DNA of 64,000 nucleotides from Pseudomaricurvus alkylphenolicus (GTDB lineage: Bacteria > Pseudomonadota > Gammaproteobacteria > Pseudomonadales > Cellvibrionaceae): contig NZ_JAAQPI010000001.1 in NCBI RefSeq assembly GCF_011683955.1, forward strand, positions 744,001-808,000, given 5' to 3'. Below the pieces are notes generated by a model, which saw only the letters and a list, made by a program, of their open reading frames with translations, was not told the DNA's origin and did no database searches. This document shows positions 8,603-17,813 of the stretch, piece by piece. The translations under genes and the position numbers were made by a program. The stretch's first letter is position 1. The number at the start of each line of letters is the position of its first letter.

Positions 8603-9409
8603 ATGCTGGAACTTTATCATCACGGTTCTTCTGTTTGTGCCGCCAAGGTGCGCTGGGCAATGGTTCTGAAAGACCTGGAATTCGAAGCCCACTATATTGA
8701 TATTCTCAAGGGTGAACAGTTCGATCCGGAATACAAAAAAATCAATCCCAAGGCAGTGGTCCCCAGTCTGATTCATGACGGCAATATCATTAACGAATCC
8801 ACTGTAATTATGGAATACCTTGACCTGGCTTTTCCCGAAAAGCAGCTCACGCCAGAAAACCCACTGGAATACGTAAAAACCCGTTATTGGACCAAAGCAC
8901 TGGACGAACTCTTACACCCCGCGTGCGGCACACTGACCTTCGCCAGCTCTCATCGCCATATTGTAAAAAAGAACCTCAGTGAAGAAGAACTGGCTGAATT
9001 CCTGGCTGGCACCCCGGAGCACTCGGTGACCGTAGACTGGGCAGATTACAAGAAACAGATCGTGAAGTATGGATTCGAAGCACCGGGCGTAGCTGACAAA
9101 GTCCGCCTGTATGACAAGTATCTGCAGCAGATGAACGAGGACTTGAAAAACAGCAAGTGGCTGGCCAGCGAGGAATTCGGTCTGGCAGATGTATCGCTGA
9201 CCCCTTACGTCAATCGCGTCGCCATGATGGGGATGAACGGCTGGTGGGAAGACCGTCTGCCCTATTTGGAAGACTGGTGGGCTCGCATTCAGGATATCCC
9301 CACCTTTCAATCTGCCATTCTGGATTGGTGCCCTGAGGGGCTGACTAATGATCTGATGACCTTTGGCAGCCAAAGCTGGCCGGACGTCAAAGAGATCATT
9401 GGCACATAA
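8603..9409 (+). CDS. Glutathione S-transferase, LigF-like
   Basis: A 268-residue transferase. The N-terminal thioredoxin-like domain has SSVCAAKVRW (9-18), KINPKAVVPSL with the cis-proline, and NESTVIMEYL, where E-S binds the glutathione gamma-glutamyl group. The C-terminal helical domain has LASEEFGLADVSLTPY and ends with LDWCPEG plus a 25-residue tail. The KINP-x-x-VP-x-L-x-HDG and ESTVI-x-EYL pattern resembles LigF-type beta-etherases, judged from memory of the family and not an alignment. It is a diverged paralogue of the gene just upstream. AAGGA precedes the ATG, and the aldehyde dehydrogenase follows after 36 bp. Confidence 0.88.
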   Translation: MLELYHHGSSVCAAKVRWAMVLKDLEFEAHYIDILKGEQFDPEYKKINPKAVVPSLIHDGNIINESTVIMEYLDLAFPEKQLTPENPLEYVKTRYWTKALDELLHPACGTLTFASSHRHIVKKNLSEEELAEFLAGTPEHSVTVDWADYKKQIVKYGFEAPGVADKVRLYDKYLQQMNEDLKNSKWLASEEFGLADVSLTPYVNRVAMMGMNGWWEDRLPYLEDWWARIQDIPTFQSAILDWCPEGLTNDLMTFGSQSWPDVKEIIGT

Positions 9410-9445
9410 CCGCAAACACTGTTCTGCTAAGAGAGGTAATTAAAA

Positions 9446-10879
9446 ATGGGAGATAGCACATCGGTAATGGGGCACTGGGTTAACCACTCTTATGCCCCCG
9501 CCAGCGACGGTGGTGTAATGGAGTCCCTGAATCCGCTGGATGACAGCGTATTCGCAAAGGTCGCCGAAGGTACTCCGGAGGATATTGATAAGGCCGTACA
9601 GGCGGCCCACGAGGCGTTTGGCTCCTACAAAGACAGCAGCACCAACGAACGAGAAGCCTGGCTTTGCAAAGCAGCGGAACTGTTGGAGCAGCGCAGGGAA
9701 GAATTTATTCGGTTACTGATGGAAGAAGGTGGCTCGACACGAAAGAAAGCCACGTTCGAAACCAATAAGTCCATTTCCTTTATTCGGGCGGCAGTCGGCA
9801 TGGTACGGCATGTCAGTGGTAAGACATTACCTTCTGATTACCCGGGCCGAATCAGCATGACCTGGCGCAGCCCCAGGGGGGTGGTAGCGGTCATTACTCC
9901 CTTTAACGTGCCTCTGATCAAAGCCAGCCGTCTGTGCGCAAATGCACTGGCGACCGGTTGCACCGTGGTACTGCTACCGTCAGAAGAGCATCCGGTAATA
10001 TCACTGAAATTCGCAGAACTCTTAAAGGATGCAGGATTTCCCGCAGGTACAATAAACGTGGTAACCGGTAACGGCTACAACATCGGTGACAGTTTAACCG
10101 CACACCCACTGGTTAAGGCAGTGTCATTTACCGGTTCAACGGTAGTGGGAAAACACATCCAAAAACTGTGTGCGGAACATAACAAGCACGTGACTTTGGA
10201 GTTGGGCGGCAAAAATCCACTGGTAATCATGAATGATGCCAATCTGCAGAAAGCCGTCGAAGGGGCAGTTCGCGGTATCTTTATGCATCAGGGGCAAGCT
10301 TGTGTCAGTTCAAGTCGCGTCTATGTCCATAGAGATATCTACCCAAAATTCGTTGAAATCTACGCGAAAGTGGTCAGCGGACTGGGTATGGGCGACCTCG
10401 ACGATCCCGAGACGATTATTGGTCCTATCATTAGCGACAGACAACGGCAGCGTGTTAAACGTCATATCGAGGACGCCAGGGACAAAGGAGCAACAATCGC
10501 TGCTGGAGGCAATTGGGAGGGAAACCGATGTGCAGCAACTGTGCTGCTGGACGTTACCTCAGATATGGCCGCCTTTCGAGAAGAAACCTTCGGTCCGGTT
10601 GTGAGTGTTTACCCGTTCGATGACTTTGATGACGTCATGCGAGAAGCAAATGACACCAGCTACGGATTAAGTGCCGCTATCTACACCAGTGATATTGAAC
10701 TCGCCATGAAGTATGCCAAGGGAATCGAAGCTGGAATGGTACACATTAACAGCCCATCCATTACGGACGAAGCCCATGTTCCTTTTGGCGGTGTTGGCGA
10801 CAGTGGCTTCGGCAGAGAAGGCACAGAGGCGGATCTTGAGGCATTTACTGAATTGAAGTGGGTCACGATTCAAGCCTGA
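9446..10879 (+). CDS. NAD(P)-dependent aldehyde dehydrogenase
   Basis: A 477-residue member of the aldehyde dehydrogenase superfamily. The general base E252 lies in LELGGKNP and the nucleophile C286 in GQACVSS. The EETFGPVVSV motif follows, and TPFNVPLIKAS forms the cofactor-site loop. Length is normal and no signal peptide is present. It oxidises an aldehyde to a carboxylate in the cytoplasm; the benzaldehyde/vanillin dehydrogenase branch is plausible given the neighbours but not shown. It closes the plus-strand run and faces the AraC regulator tail to tail across 25 bp. GAGG lies nine bases before the ATG. Confidence 0.92.
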   Translation: MGDSTSVMGHWVNHSYAPASDGGVMESLNPLDDSVFAKVAEGTPEDIDKAVQAAHEAFGSYKDSSTNEREAWLCKAAELLEQRREEFIRLLMEEGGSTRKKATFETNKSISFIRAAVGMVRHVSGKTLPSDYPGRISMTWRSPRGVVAVITPFNVPLIKASRLCANALATGCTVVLLPSEEHPVISLKFAELLKDAGFPAGTINVVTGNGYNIGDSLTAHPLVKAVSFTGSTVVGKHIQKLCAEHNKHVTLELGGKNPLVIMNDANLQKAVEGAVRGIFMHQGQACVSSSRVYVHRDIYPKFVEIYAKVVSGLGMGDLDDPETIIGPIISDRQRQRVKRHIEDARDKGATIAAGGNWEGNRCAATVLLDVTSDMAAFREETFGPVVSVYPFDDFDDVMREANDTSYGLSAAIYTSDIELAMKYAKGIEAGMVHINSPSITDEAHVPFGGVGDSGFGREGTEADLEAFTELKWVTIQA

Positions 10880-10904
10880 GAAAAAGCGTTCTTCGCAGAC
10901 TTTG

Positions 10905-12005
10905 TTACATCGCTCTTTCCAATCTTGATCGATGGAGGGTTTCCGACGGAAGCTCTCCAAATTCATTGCGAAAATCCTTGGAAAAGTTACTGAGATGAAA
11001 GAATCCCCAGCGAGCAGCGATATCGCCAATCACAGCAGACTGTGGTGTGGCATTGAGCAGATCCGCACGCACCTTGGAGAGTCGTATTTTCTTGACATAG
11101 TGCATGGGACGAATTCCCAGCCAATCCTTGAAACCGGCCTGTAGGCTACGAGACGAGACCCCGGATACTTTCTCCAGACAAGACATATTGAGTTCTTGGT
11201 CTGCATGTTCATGGATAAAGTCCACAGCTTTACGCAGGTGCTTAGGCAGCAATGTATAGTCTTGGTCTACCGGTGTCTCTACTTCAAAATTGGGTACCAG
11301 ATCATCAAACTGATTCCAGAGTGCTTTCTCCAAACAACGAATCACAACGTCCTGACGAAGATGAGCATTCTGTTCTTCGTCCAGAGATCGGTACAGTGTG
11401 CCCAGTATTGATAGAAATATCCGATACTTGGGATCGAGTAGGTCCAGCAACACGGGCAACTTGCCCGCGGCTGCATTCAATAACATGTCCGTGCAATATC
11501 CAAATAACTGCTGATAGTGTTCCTCGGATAAGGTTGCTACCAGTACAACACTGTTTTTGCTGCGAATAATGTCCGGCGTATCTCTGATCTTAACGAGCAA
11601 CCCCTGGGACGGAGCCGTGGATATCTCGCCAGAAGGCGTCTTCATGGAAAGGTGTCCGCAAATCGGAATAGCTACAGTAAAGTACGACACTGGATTAACC
11701 AGTTTAAGTCGAGTTGGAACATTGTTAAAAACTACGGCTAACTGAGAAAAGCTCAGTTTCGCCCGGTATATTTCAAGGTGATTGTCTGGACTTTTTTCAA
11801 GGGGCTGCATCGTGCGATTGCCCGCCATCCTGGAAACAAGCGACGAACCCAACTCAAAATTTGACCCACTGTAAATACAGTACTTCCTCATCGGCAGATG
11901 ATCGGTGTCCAGGCTGAGTAACTGACACAGGCGGTTATCGAATTCCAGCCCCATCTCTGCCGGATCTACACGAGGTGAATAGTGACTCTCGATAAACTGT
12001 TCCAT
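10905..12005 (-). CDS. AraC-family transcriptional regulator
   Basis: A 366-residue regulator. A large N-terminal ligand-sensing region (about 1-250) is followed by the AraC double helix-turn-helix: the first helix pair near LNMSCLEKVSGVSSRSLQAGF and the second near IGDIAARWGFFHLSNFSKDF, then FGELPSE. It is divergent from the receptor at 12240 across 234 bp and convergent with the aldehyde dehydrogenase, so it may control either the organosulfate receptor module or the transferase operon. The ribosome site is poor. Effector unknown. Confidence 0.88.
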   Translation of the reverse strand: MEQFIESHYSPRVDPAEMGLEFDNRLCQLLSLDTDHLPMRKYCIYSGSNFELGSSLVSRMAGNRTMQPLEKSPDNHLEIYRAKLSFSQLAVVFNNVPTRLKLVNPVSYFTVAIPICGHLSMKTPSGEISTAPSQGLLVKIRDTPDIIRSKNSVVLVATLSEEHYQQLFGYCTDMLLNAAAGKLPVLLDLLDPKYRIFLSILGTLYRSLDEEQNAHLRQDVVIRCLEKALWNQFDDLVPNFEVETPVDQDYTLLPKHLRKAVDFIHEHADQELNMSCLEKVSGVSSRSLQAGFKDWLGIRPMHYVKKIRLSKVRADLLNATPQSAVIGDIAARWGFFHLSNFSKDFRNEFGELPSETLHRSRLERAM

Positions 12006-12239
12006 AATTAATGTCGGTTTTTGGATAAGCGGCTTCGGATTAAGGATAACCCTGTATGTATCGATACTATACCATTATTAGAACTCGGAATAGAGTCGTT
12101 ACCAAGCGTAAGACGAAACATTGAACTCATTTTGCGAACGCTAAGAACATCATTTGGAAACGGCCTTCTGACATAACGAATCTCAGCAATGGGATGACGA
12201 GGTAAATAGGGTTACTTATAAAAGCAAGAGGAAAGTTCC

Positions 12240-14645
12240 GTGAAGTTCGAAAACAAATTCTCGAAACCCACTGCGTTAATAGCCTTGACCGGTTTGACGC
12301 TTATCCCCAATGCGCCCGCACATGCTGTGCTGGAAGAGGTAATAGTCACTGCACAAAAGCGGGCTGAATCACTGCAGGATGTGCCCGTTGCAGTGAGTGC
12401 ATTTACCGGCGACACCATGAAAACGCTGGGCGTTTCAAATGCTACGGATTTGGTGAATATCACCCCGGGTTTTTCATCCGGCGCTCAAGCGGGTTCCAAC
12501 AAGAATTACTTTCTCCGAGGCGTCGGAACCAGTGACGTTCATTTGACGGCGGCCTCCGCAGTCGGTCAGTATTTTGATGGCATCACTCTGACCAGCGGTT
12601 TTCATGCAAAAGCGGCTCTGTTCGATATGGAACGGGTAGAAATTCTCAAAGGGCCTCAGAATACGCTCTTTGGTCTTAATACCACCGGGGGAGCAGTCAA
12701 TTACATCAGCAACAAACCACAGATTGGCGAAGGTACCAACGGCAGTGTCAACCTGAAATTGGGTAACAACAATCATATTGAGGCCGATCTTGCGGTCGGT
12801 TTCGACATAACGGATACGCTGGCTGCCAGGGTCGCGTTCCAATCGATTGACGACGACGGTGCCTTTAAGTCCGTTAGTAATGGCGAACGCTATGGCGATG
12901 ATGACACCAAAACCGGCCGCGTCACCCTTCTCTGGCAACCCGCCGTCGATACGACAGTCACTTTTAATGTGCATGGGTTGAAATCAGACAATAACAGTAC
13001 TTCTATTCGCGCAATGGGCAGTCGCTCGCCGGATGGTTCCGGCGGACTCTGCGCAGATGCGCCAACGGGCATCATTGATTTTGAAGATAACACCAATTGT
13101 CTGAGTCGAGACGGCGGTGGCACCGGTGAACCCGCGTCAGACCCCTCTACCGGCGATTGGGAAAAAAGCGCGCAAGATATTGGCTTCGAGGATCTGGATA
13201 CCAAAGGTGCTTACTTAAAGATTGACTACGACCTGCCCTGGGCCACATTTAACTCTATTACCTCTTGGGATAACCTTCAATTTCGCAATGCCAACGACAA
13301 TGATGGGGGCGACACACTGGGCTTACAGTCCTATCAGGAGGATGACCGGGATACGTTCCAGCAGGAGTTCCGTTTGATCTCTGAAGGGGACGGCAACTTC
13401 CGCTGGATTGCCGGTGTGTATTACCTTAAAGACGATGCAGAGTCTTTCACAGGACTGCGGGGAGCACGCGGTGCGTTTCGTAACGGCTCGCAAATTCCCA
13501 ACATCCAGCTGGACCACACCAAGGAAAACCTGGGTATTTATTTTCAAGGCGAATACGACATCTCCGATGTAATCACTCTGACGGCCGGTGTGCGCTGGTC
13601 CGATGAGGAAATCGAGGGGGATTACTTGCCCTCTTCACCCAGCGTAGCCGGTGAGCCAACGTCAAACCTGTACTTCAAAGATGAAGTACAGGCTTTAGTG
13701 GCTGCTCAGAACCCGGGCACTGCGGGGTTTGACTCCAACGGTTACGAAATTGCGCGGCAAATCACGCAGGAACTGTCCAACGAAGATATAGGATATACCA
13801 TTAAGTTGGACTGGAAGATCACCGACAACTCGTTGGTCTATATCAGTAACTCCCGCGGCTTCAAGGGCTCTGCCCTGGATATCCGCCCGGTATACGCGCT
13901 CGTGCCCATTGCCAATGTGGTGTCTTCATTGGAAGAAACGCGGCTGGATCCGGAGTCACTGGATGTCTGGGAAATCGGTTTTAAGGGCGACTTCTGGGAT
14001 AACCGGATTCAATTTGATGCCGCCGCGTTTTACTACATCTATGAGGATCTACAGCAGTTCGTAACCGCCAGGGGCGTGCCTATTCTCGACAACGCACCCG
14101 AGTCTGAAATCAAGGGCTTCGACGCCAACATCAAGTACGGCAGTGATAACGGTTTTTACCTACAGGCGGGAGTTTCCCTGCTGGATACCGAAGTGACTGA
14201 ATCAGGCGACAGCACCTTTATTGAAGGCGCAGAGCTTGCCAGCTCACCTGAAATATCCTTTAACCTGCTGGCCTCTCAGGAGTACGAACTGGAAAGCGGC
14301 GGTCTGCTGACTTTTACTGCCAACGCGTCCCATACTGGTGAACAGGTCAAGGTCACCGCGACAACGGGAAACAATCAGGTCGTCGACCAGCTTAGTGTTG
14401 ATGCCTACACCTTATTGAACGCAAACCTCAGCTATCGGTTTGGTGACGAGCAGCAATACAACCTGTCGGTGTATGGTAACAACCTGACCAACGAGCACTT
14501 TTGCGGTGCTGTGTTGATCAACGACGGTAACGCCATATTGGGCGATAGCACCAACACAAGGACACATATGCATATGAATGCCCTTTGCCGAGTGACCAAC
14601 GCATCTACGCGAACCTACGGTATTTCTTTTGGTATTGAGTTTTGA
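12240..14645 (+). CDS. TonB-dependent outer-membrane receptor
   Basis: An 801-residue receptor starting with GTG after AGAGGA. The signal peptide ends AHA (about 29), the TonB box is EEVIVTAQKRAES, and the plug has LRGVGTS and VEILKGPQNTLFGLNTTGG. In the last motif Q-N replaces the more usual Q-G. The barrel ends GISFGIEF. It is followed on the same strand by an alkylsulfatase-like enzyme and an arylsulfatase, so the ligand may be an organosulfate; this is inference from context. A perfect 14-bp palindrome (14682-14695) in the 95-bp spacer may be part of a weak terminator, but its T-run is displaced. Confidence 0.92.
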   Translation: MKFENKFSKPTALIALTGLTLIPNAPAHAVLEEVIVTAQKRAESLQDVPVAVSAFTGDTMKTLGVSNATDLVNITPGFSSGAQAGSNKNYFLRGVGTSDVHLTAASAVGQYFDGITLTSGFHAKAALFDMERVEILKGPQNTLFGLNTTGGAVNYISNKPQIGEGTNGSVNLKLGNNNHIEADLAVGFDITDTLAARVAFQSIDDDGAFKSVSNGERYGDDDTKTGRVTLLWQPAVDTTVTFNVHGLKSDNNSTSIRAMGSRSPDGSGGLCADAPTGIIDFEDNTNCLSRDGGGTGEPASDPSTGDWEKSAQDIGFEDLDTKGAYLKIDYDLPWATFNSITSWDNLQFRNANDNDGGDTLGLQSYQEDDRDTFQQEFRLISEGDGNFRWIAGVYYLKDDAESFTGLRGARGAFRNGSQIPNIQLDHTKENLGIYFQGEYDISDVITLTAGVRWSDEEIEGDYLPSSPSVAGEPTSNLYFKDEVQALVAAQNPGTAGFDSNGYEIARQITQELSNEDIGYTIKLDWKITDNSLVYISNSRGFKGSALDIRPVYALVPIANVVSSLEETRLDPESLDVWEIGFKGDFWDNRIQFDAAAFYYIYEDLQQFVTARGVPILDNAPESEIKGFDANIKYGSDNGFYLQAGVSLLDTEVTESGDSTFIEGAELASSPEISFNLLASQEYELESGGLLTFTANASHTGEQVKVTATTGNNQVVDQLSVDAYTLLNANLSYRFGDEQQYNLSVYGNNLTNEHFCGAVLINDGNAILGDSTNTRTHMHMNALCRVTNASTRTYGISFGIEF

Positions 14646-14740
14646 GCGGTCAGTACTCGCAATAGCCTCGCTCGGGTCCCGCCCGGAATTCCGGGAGACA
14701 CGGGGCCTGCTTTTTTGAACAGTGAAGGAAAGTTTCCGAC

Positions 14741-16135
14741 ATGAATATGGTTGTTAAAATTCGTTCGTTGGTATTACCCGTCTTGATGTCATTGGGTTTC
14801 GTCTTTAGTAGTGCCTGCAACGCTGAGTCTGAGCAAACCCGTTTGCTCAAGCAACGCAATGCGGAGTTCAACAAAGAGATTATCAGGGTATCCGACCGAG
14901 TCTATACGGCAGTAGGCTATGGTGTGTCCCCGGTAAGCATGATTGTGGGCGCCAAAGGACTTATTATTGTCGACACGGGTATCAGCGTTGAAAGCGCGAA
15001 AGCGATTCGTGCGGACTTCCGCAAGATCGTCGATAAACCCGTAAAGGCGATTGTGTTTACTCATGGTCACCCGGATCATATCAAGGGTGGCGCGGCCTTT
15101 ATGGATACACCGGATGTTCAAGTCTGGGCTCGCACGGATTTTGGCCATGAGCAACATTCCCTGGCAGAAGCAGGCATATCCATTCAAAAACGCCGGGGTG
15201 CCATGCAAGCGGGGTTTCTCCTGTCGGCCGAGCAACGCATCAATAACGGTATCGCAAAGGCCTATTGGCCCAAGCGTAAAGGCGGCGTTTTCGCGGTGGA
15301 TAAAAGCATCGCCCCAAGCCACATATTCGATACAGATCGACAAACAATCACCATCGCCGGTATTGACCTGGAACTGGTTGCCGCCACCGGAGAAACCCAC
15401 GATCAGCTCTACGTGTGGCTCCCCTCGGACCGTGTGGCATTTGCGGGAGACAATTTTTACAAATCATGGCCAAACCTCTACGCCATTCGCGGAACACCCT
15501 ATCGGGATATTCGATCCTGGGCCAACGCGATTGACAGCGTGTTGCAAGAACAGCCCAACGCCGTAGTGGGTGGACATACGCGCCCTATCCTAGGTAAAAA
15601 GAGGGTGAAAGAAACACTGACCAATTTCAGAGACGCGATCCAATTTCTCTTTGACAAGACAGTCGAAGGCATCAATAAAGGACTGACACCCAATCAACTG
15701 GTCGAGTATGTGCAGCTGCCCAAAAAGTACCGGGATCTGGATTATCTGCGCCCCTATTACGGCAACCCACAGTGGGCCATTCGCGCCATCTTTGGTGGCT
15801 ACCTGGGATGGTTCGACGGCAACGCCACCAGTCTGTTCCCCCTCAGCGACAAACAGGAAGCCGAGCGAATAGTCGCCTTGGCCGGAGGAATGGAAGCCAC
15901 GGTAAAGCAAGTCGACAACGCCATGAGAACGGAAGATTACCAATGGGCCGCCCAACTGTGTGACCATATTCTGGCGATCACTCCAAACCATCAACAGGCC
16001 ATGCTGTACAAGGCCGACGCTTTAACCGCACTTGCCGACAAGATCCTGACTGCAACCGCCAGAAACTACTACATCAGCAGTGCGATTCAGCTTCGAAAAA
16101 AGAGCCAGAAGATTAGTCTGAGTCAGGAACCTTAA
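14741..16135 (+). CDS. Secreted metallo-beta-lactamase-fold hydrolase, alkylsulfatase-like
   Basis: A 464-residue protein with a signal peptide ending CNA (about 28), so periplasmic. The first metal site is H108-x-H110-x-D112-H113 in THGHPDHIKGG. Further ligands are the His in GETHDQ, the Asp in FAGDNF and the His in GGHTRP. The C-terminal part (about 300-460, with LGWFDGN) fits the alkylsulfatase dimerisation domain. SdsA1-type alkylsulfatases are longer because of a C-terminal SCP2-like domain, which is missing here. It probably hydrolyses an alkyl or related sulfate ester, or another ester, in the periplasm. It lies between the receptor and the arylsulfatase. Confidence 0.88.
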   Translation: MNMVVKIRSLVLPVLMSLGFVFSSACNAESEQTRLLKQRNAEFNKEIIRVSDRVYTAVGYGVSPVSMIVGAKGLIIVDTGISVESAKAIRADFRKIVDKPVKAIVFTHGHPDHIKGGAAFMDTPDVQVWARTDFGHEQHSLAEAGISIQKRRGAMQAGFLLSAEQRINNGIAKAYWPKRKGGVFAVDKSIAPSHIFDTDRQTITIAGIDLELVAATGETHDQLYVWLPSDRVAFAGDNFYKSWPNLYAIRGTPYRDIRSWANAIDSVLQEQPNAVVGGHTRPILGKKRVKETLTNFRDAIQFLFDKTVEGINKGLTPNQLVEYVQLPKKYRDLDYLRPYYGNPQWAIRAIFGGYLGWFDGNATSLFPLSDKQEAERIVALAGGMEATVKQVDNAMRTEDYQWAAQLCDHILAITPNHQQAMLYKADALTALADKILTATARNYYISSAIQLRKKSQKISLSQEP

Positions 16136-16149
16136 GGCGGCAATCCATT

Positions 16150-17787
16150 ATGTGGCGAGTACTTTTTTTGGCGCTGGGGCTGACGTCCTGCATATTTATT
16201 GAAGAAAAAACACCCTCACCGAACATTCTCCTGATTGTTGCCGATGATCTCGGCTTTTCGGACATTGGCGTGTTTGGCGGTGAAATTTCGACCCCTAATC
16301 TGGATCAGCTGGCCGCGAAGGGTATGGTATTGAGCAACTTTCACACCGGCCCGACGTGTTCTGTCAGTCGCTCGATGCTCATGAGCGGCCGAGACAACCA
16401 CATTGCCGGGCTCGGCAATATGGCCGAAACTGTAGCGGATAATCAACTGGGCAAAGTCGGCTATGAAGGCTATCTCAATAACCAGGTGGATACCATTGCG
16501 GAAGTGCTCAAATCAGCTGGTTATCACACTTACATGGCTGGTAAGTGGCATTTGGGCATGCAGCCGGAACAATCGCCAAAGCACCGTGGTTTCGATCAGT
16601 CCTTTGCCCTGCTCTATGGCGGCGGCAGTCACTTTGCGGATATGGCGGGCGGAGATGCACACCGGAACCCCCTGCTCTATCGCAACAATGGTCGATTAGT
16701 ACACCAGTTGCCCGAAGACTTTTATTCCACCACCTTTTACACAGACAAGTTAATCAGCCAAATCGACAGCAACGTGGACGATGGTAAACCCTTCTTTGCC
16801 TATTTGGCATATACCGCTCCCCACTGGCCTTTACAGGCCCCCAGAGAGGTCATCAACAAATACCGTGGACGCTACGATCAGGGCTACGACGCTACTCGTG
16901 AAGCCCGGTTTGAAAACCAGAAAAAGCTTGGCCTCTTCGATGCCACAACGTCCGCTCCCTTCCGGCCAGAGCAGGTCAAACCATGGCAGGATCTCTCAGC
17001 AGACGAGCAACGCTTTCATGCTCGCAATATGGAAGTTTATGCAGCGATGGTTGACTACATGGACAGCAGTATTGGTCGCATAATCCATTATCTGAGTGAG
17101 CAGGGCCGTCTGGATAATACCCTGGTGGTGTTTATCTCCGACAACGGTGCGGAGCACTGGAATTACAGTACGGCGCCACCACCGGTCGGACAGTTCGCTG
17201 CCCGCTTTAACAACTCGCCTGACAACATTGGCAACGAAGGTTCATTCGCCTTTTACGGGGCCGAGTGGGCACATGTGAGTAATACTCCTTATACCCGATA
17301 TAAGGGCACGACCTATGAAGGGGGGATTCGCTCGCCGGCTATTGTGTACTGGCCGGGTAAAACGCCACAGGGAAAAATCAGCCCGGCGTTAACATTTATT
17401 ACCGATTGGTATGCAACATTTTCGGTTTTGGGGAGTGCCGCAAGTCATCAAACAACCGGAAAGAATCTGGCTCCGCTATTGACGGGTTCTGCCGAGCGTG
17501 TACGGAAACCCGACGAATCAGTTGGGTTAGAGGTTTGGGGTCGACGCGGTATTTTGAGGGAATCCTACAAGCTGGTCAGCTCTCCCAATCATCCTCACGG
17601 TAAAACCGACTGGGAGTTATACAACTTGCGAAATGACCCGGCGGAGCGCCACAACCTCATTAAGCAGATGCCGGATGTATTTGCGGCAATGCAGCGCAGC
17701 TGGCAAGAATACGTAGCCAACAACAACGTTATTGTACCCGAGGGCCCCTTTAAGATTCGACCGCCCGGCGAGAAACCCGTCGAGTAG
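16150..17787 (+). CDS. Arylsulfatase-family lipoprotein with unusual formylglycine motif
   Basis: A 545-residue sulfatase of the alkaline-phosphatase fold. Residues 1-14 end in the lipobox LTSC (C14) followed by Ile, suggesting an outer-membrane lipoprotein. Calcium ligands D32-D33 lie in VADDLGFSD. The active-site motif is C70-S-V-S-R74 followed by SMLMSGR; the canonical formylglycine motif is C-x-P/A-x-R, so Val at the third place is unusual. GKWHLG and ISDNGAEHW supply the other catalytic and metal residues. AAGGCGG precedes the ATG, 14 bp after the previous stop, so the two hydrolases are co-transcribed. Activity would require a formylglycine-generating enzyme or anaerobic maturase, not seen in this window. 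Confidence 0.92.
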   Translation: MWRVLFLALGLTSCIFIEEKTPSPNILLIVADDLGFSDIGVFGGEISTPNLDQLAAKGMVLSNFHTGPTCSVSRSMLMSGRDNHIAGLGNMAETVADNQLGKVGYEGYLNNQVDTIAEVLKSAGYHTYMAGKWHLGMQPEQSPKHRGFDQSFALLYGGGSHFADMAGGDAHRNPLLYRNNGRLVHQLPEDFYSTTFYTDKLISQIDSNVDDGKPFFAYLAYTAPHWPLQAPREVINKYRGRYDQGYDATREARFENQKKLGLFDATTSAPFRPEQVKPWQDLSADEQRFHARNMEVYAAMVDYMDSSIGRIIHYLSEQGRLDNTLVVFISDNGAEHWNYSTAPPPVGQFAARFNNSPDNIGNEGSFAFYGAEWAHVSNTPYTRYKGTTYEGGIRSPAIVYWPGKTPQGKISPALTFITDWYATFSVLGSAASHQTTGKNLAPLLTGSAERVRKPDESVGLEVWGRRGILRESYKLVSSPNHPHGKTDWELYNLRNDPAERHNLIKQMPDVFAAMQRSWQEYVANNNVIVPEGPFKIRPPGEKPVE

Positions 17788-17813
17788 ACGGTTTTTCAAC
17801 AGAACCGCTGTCG

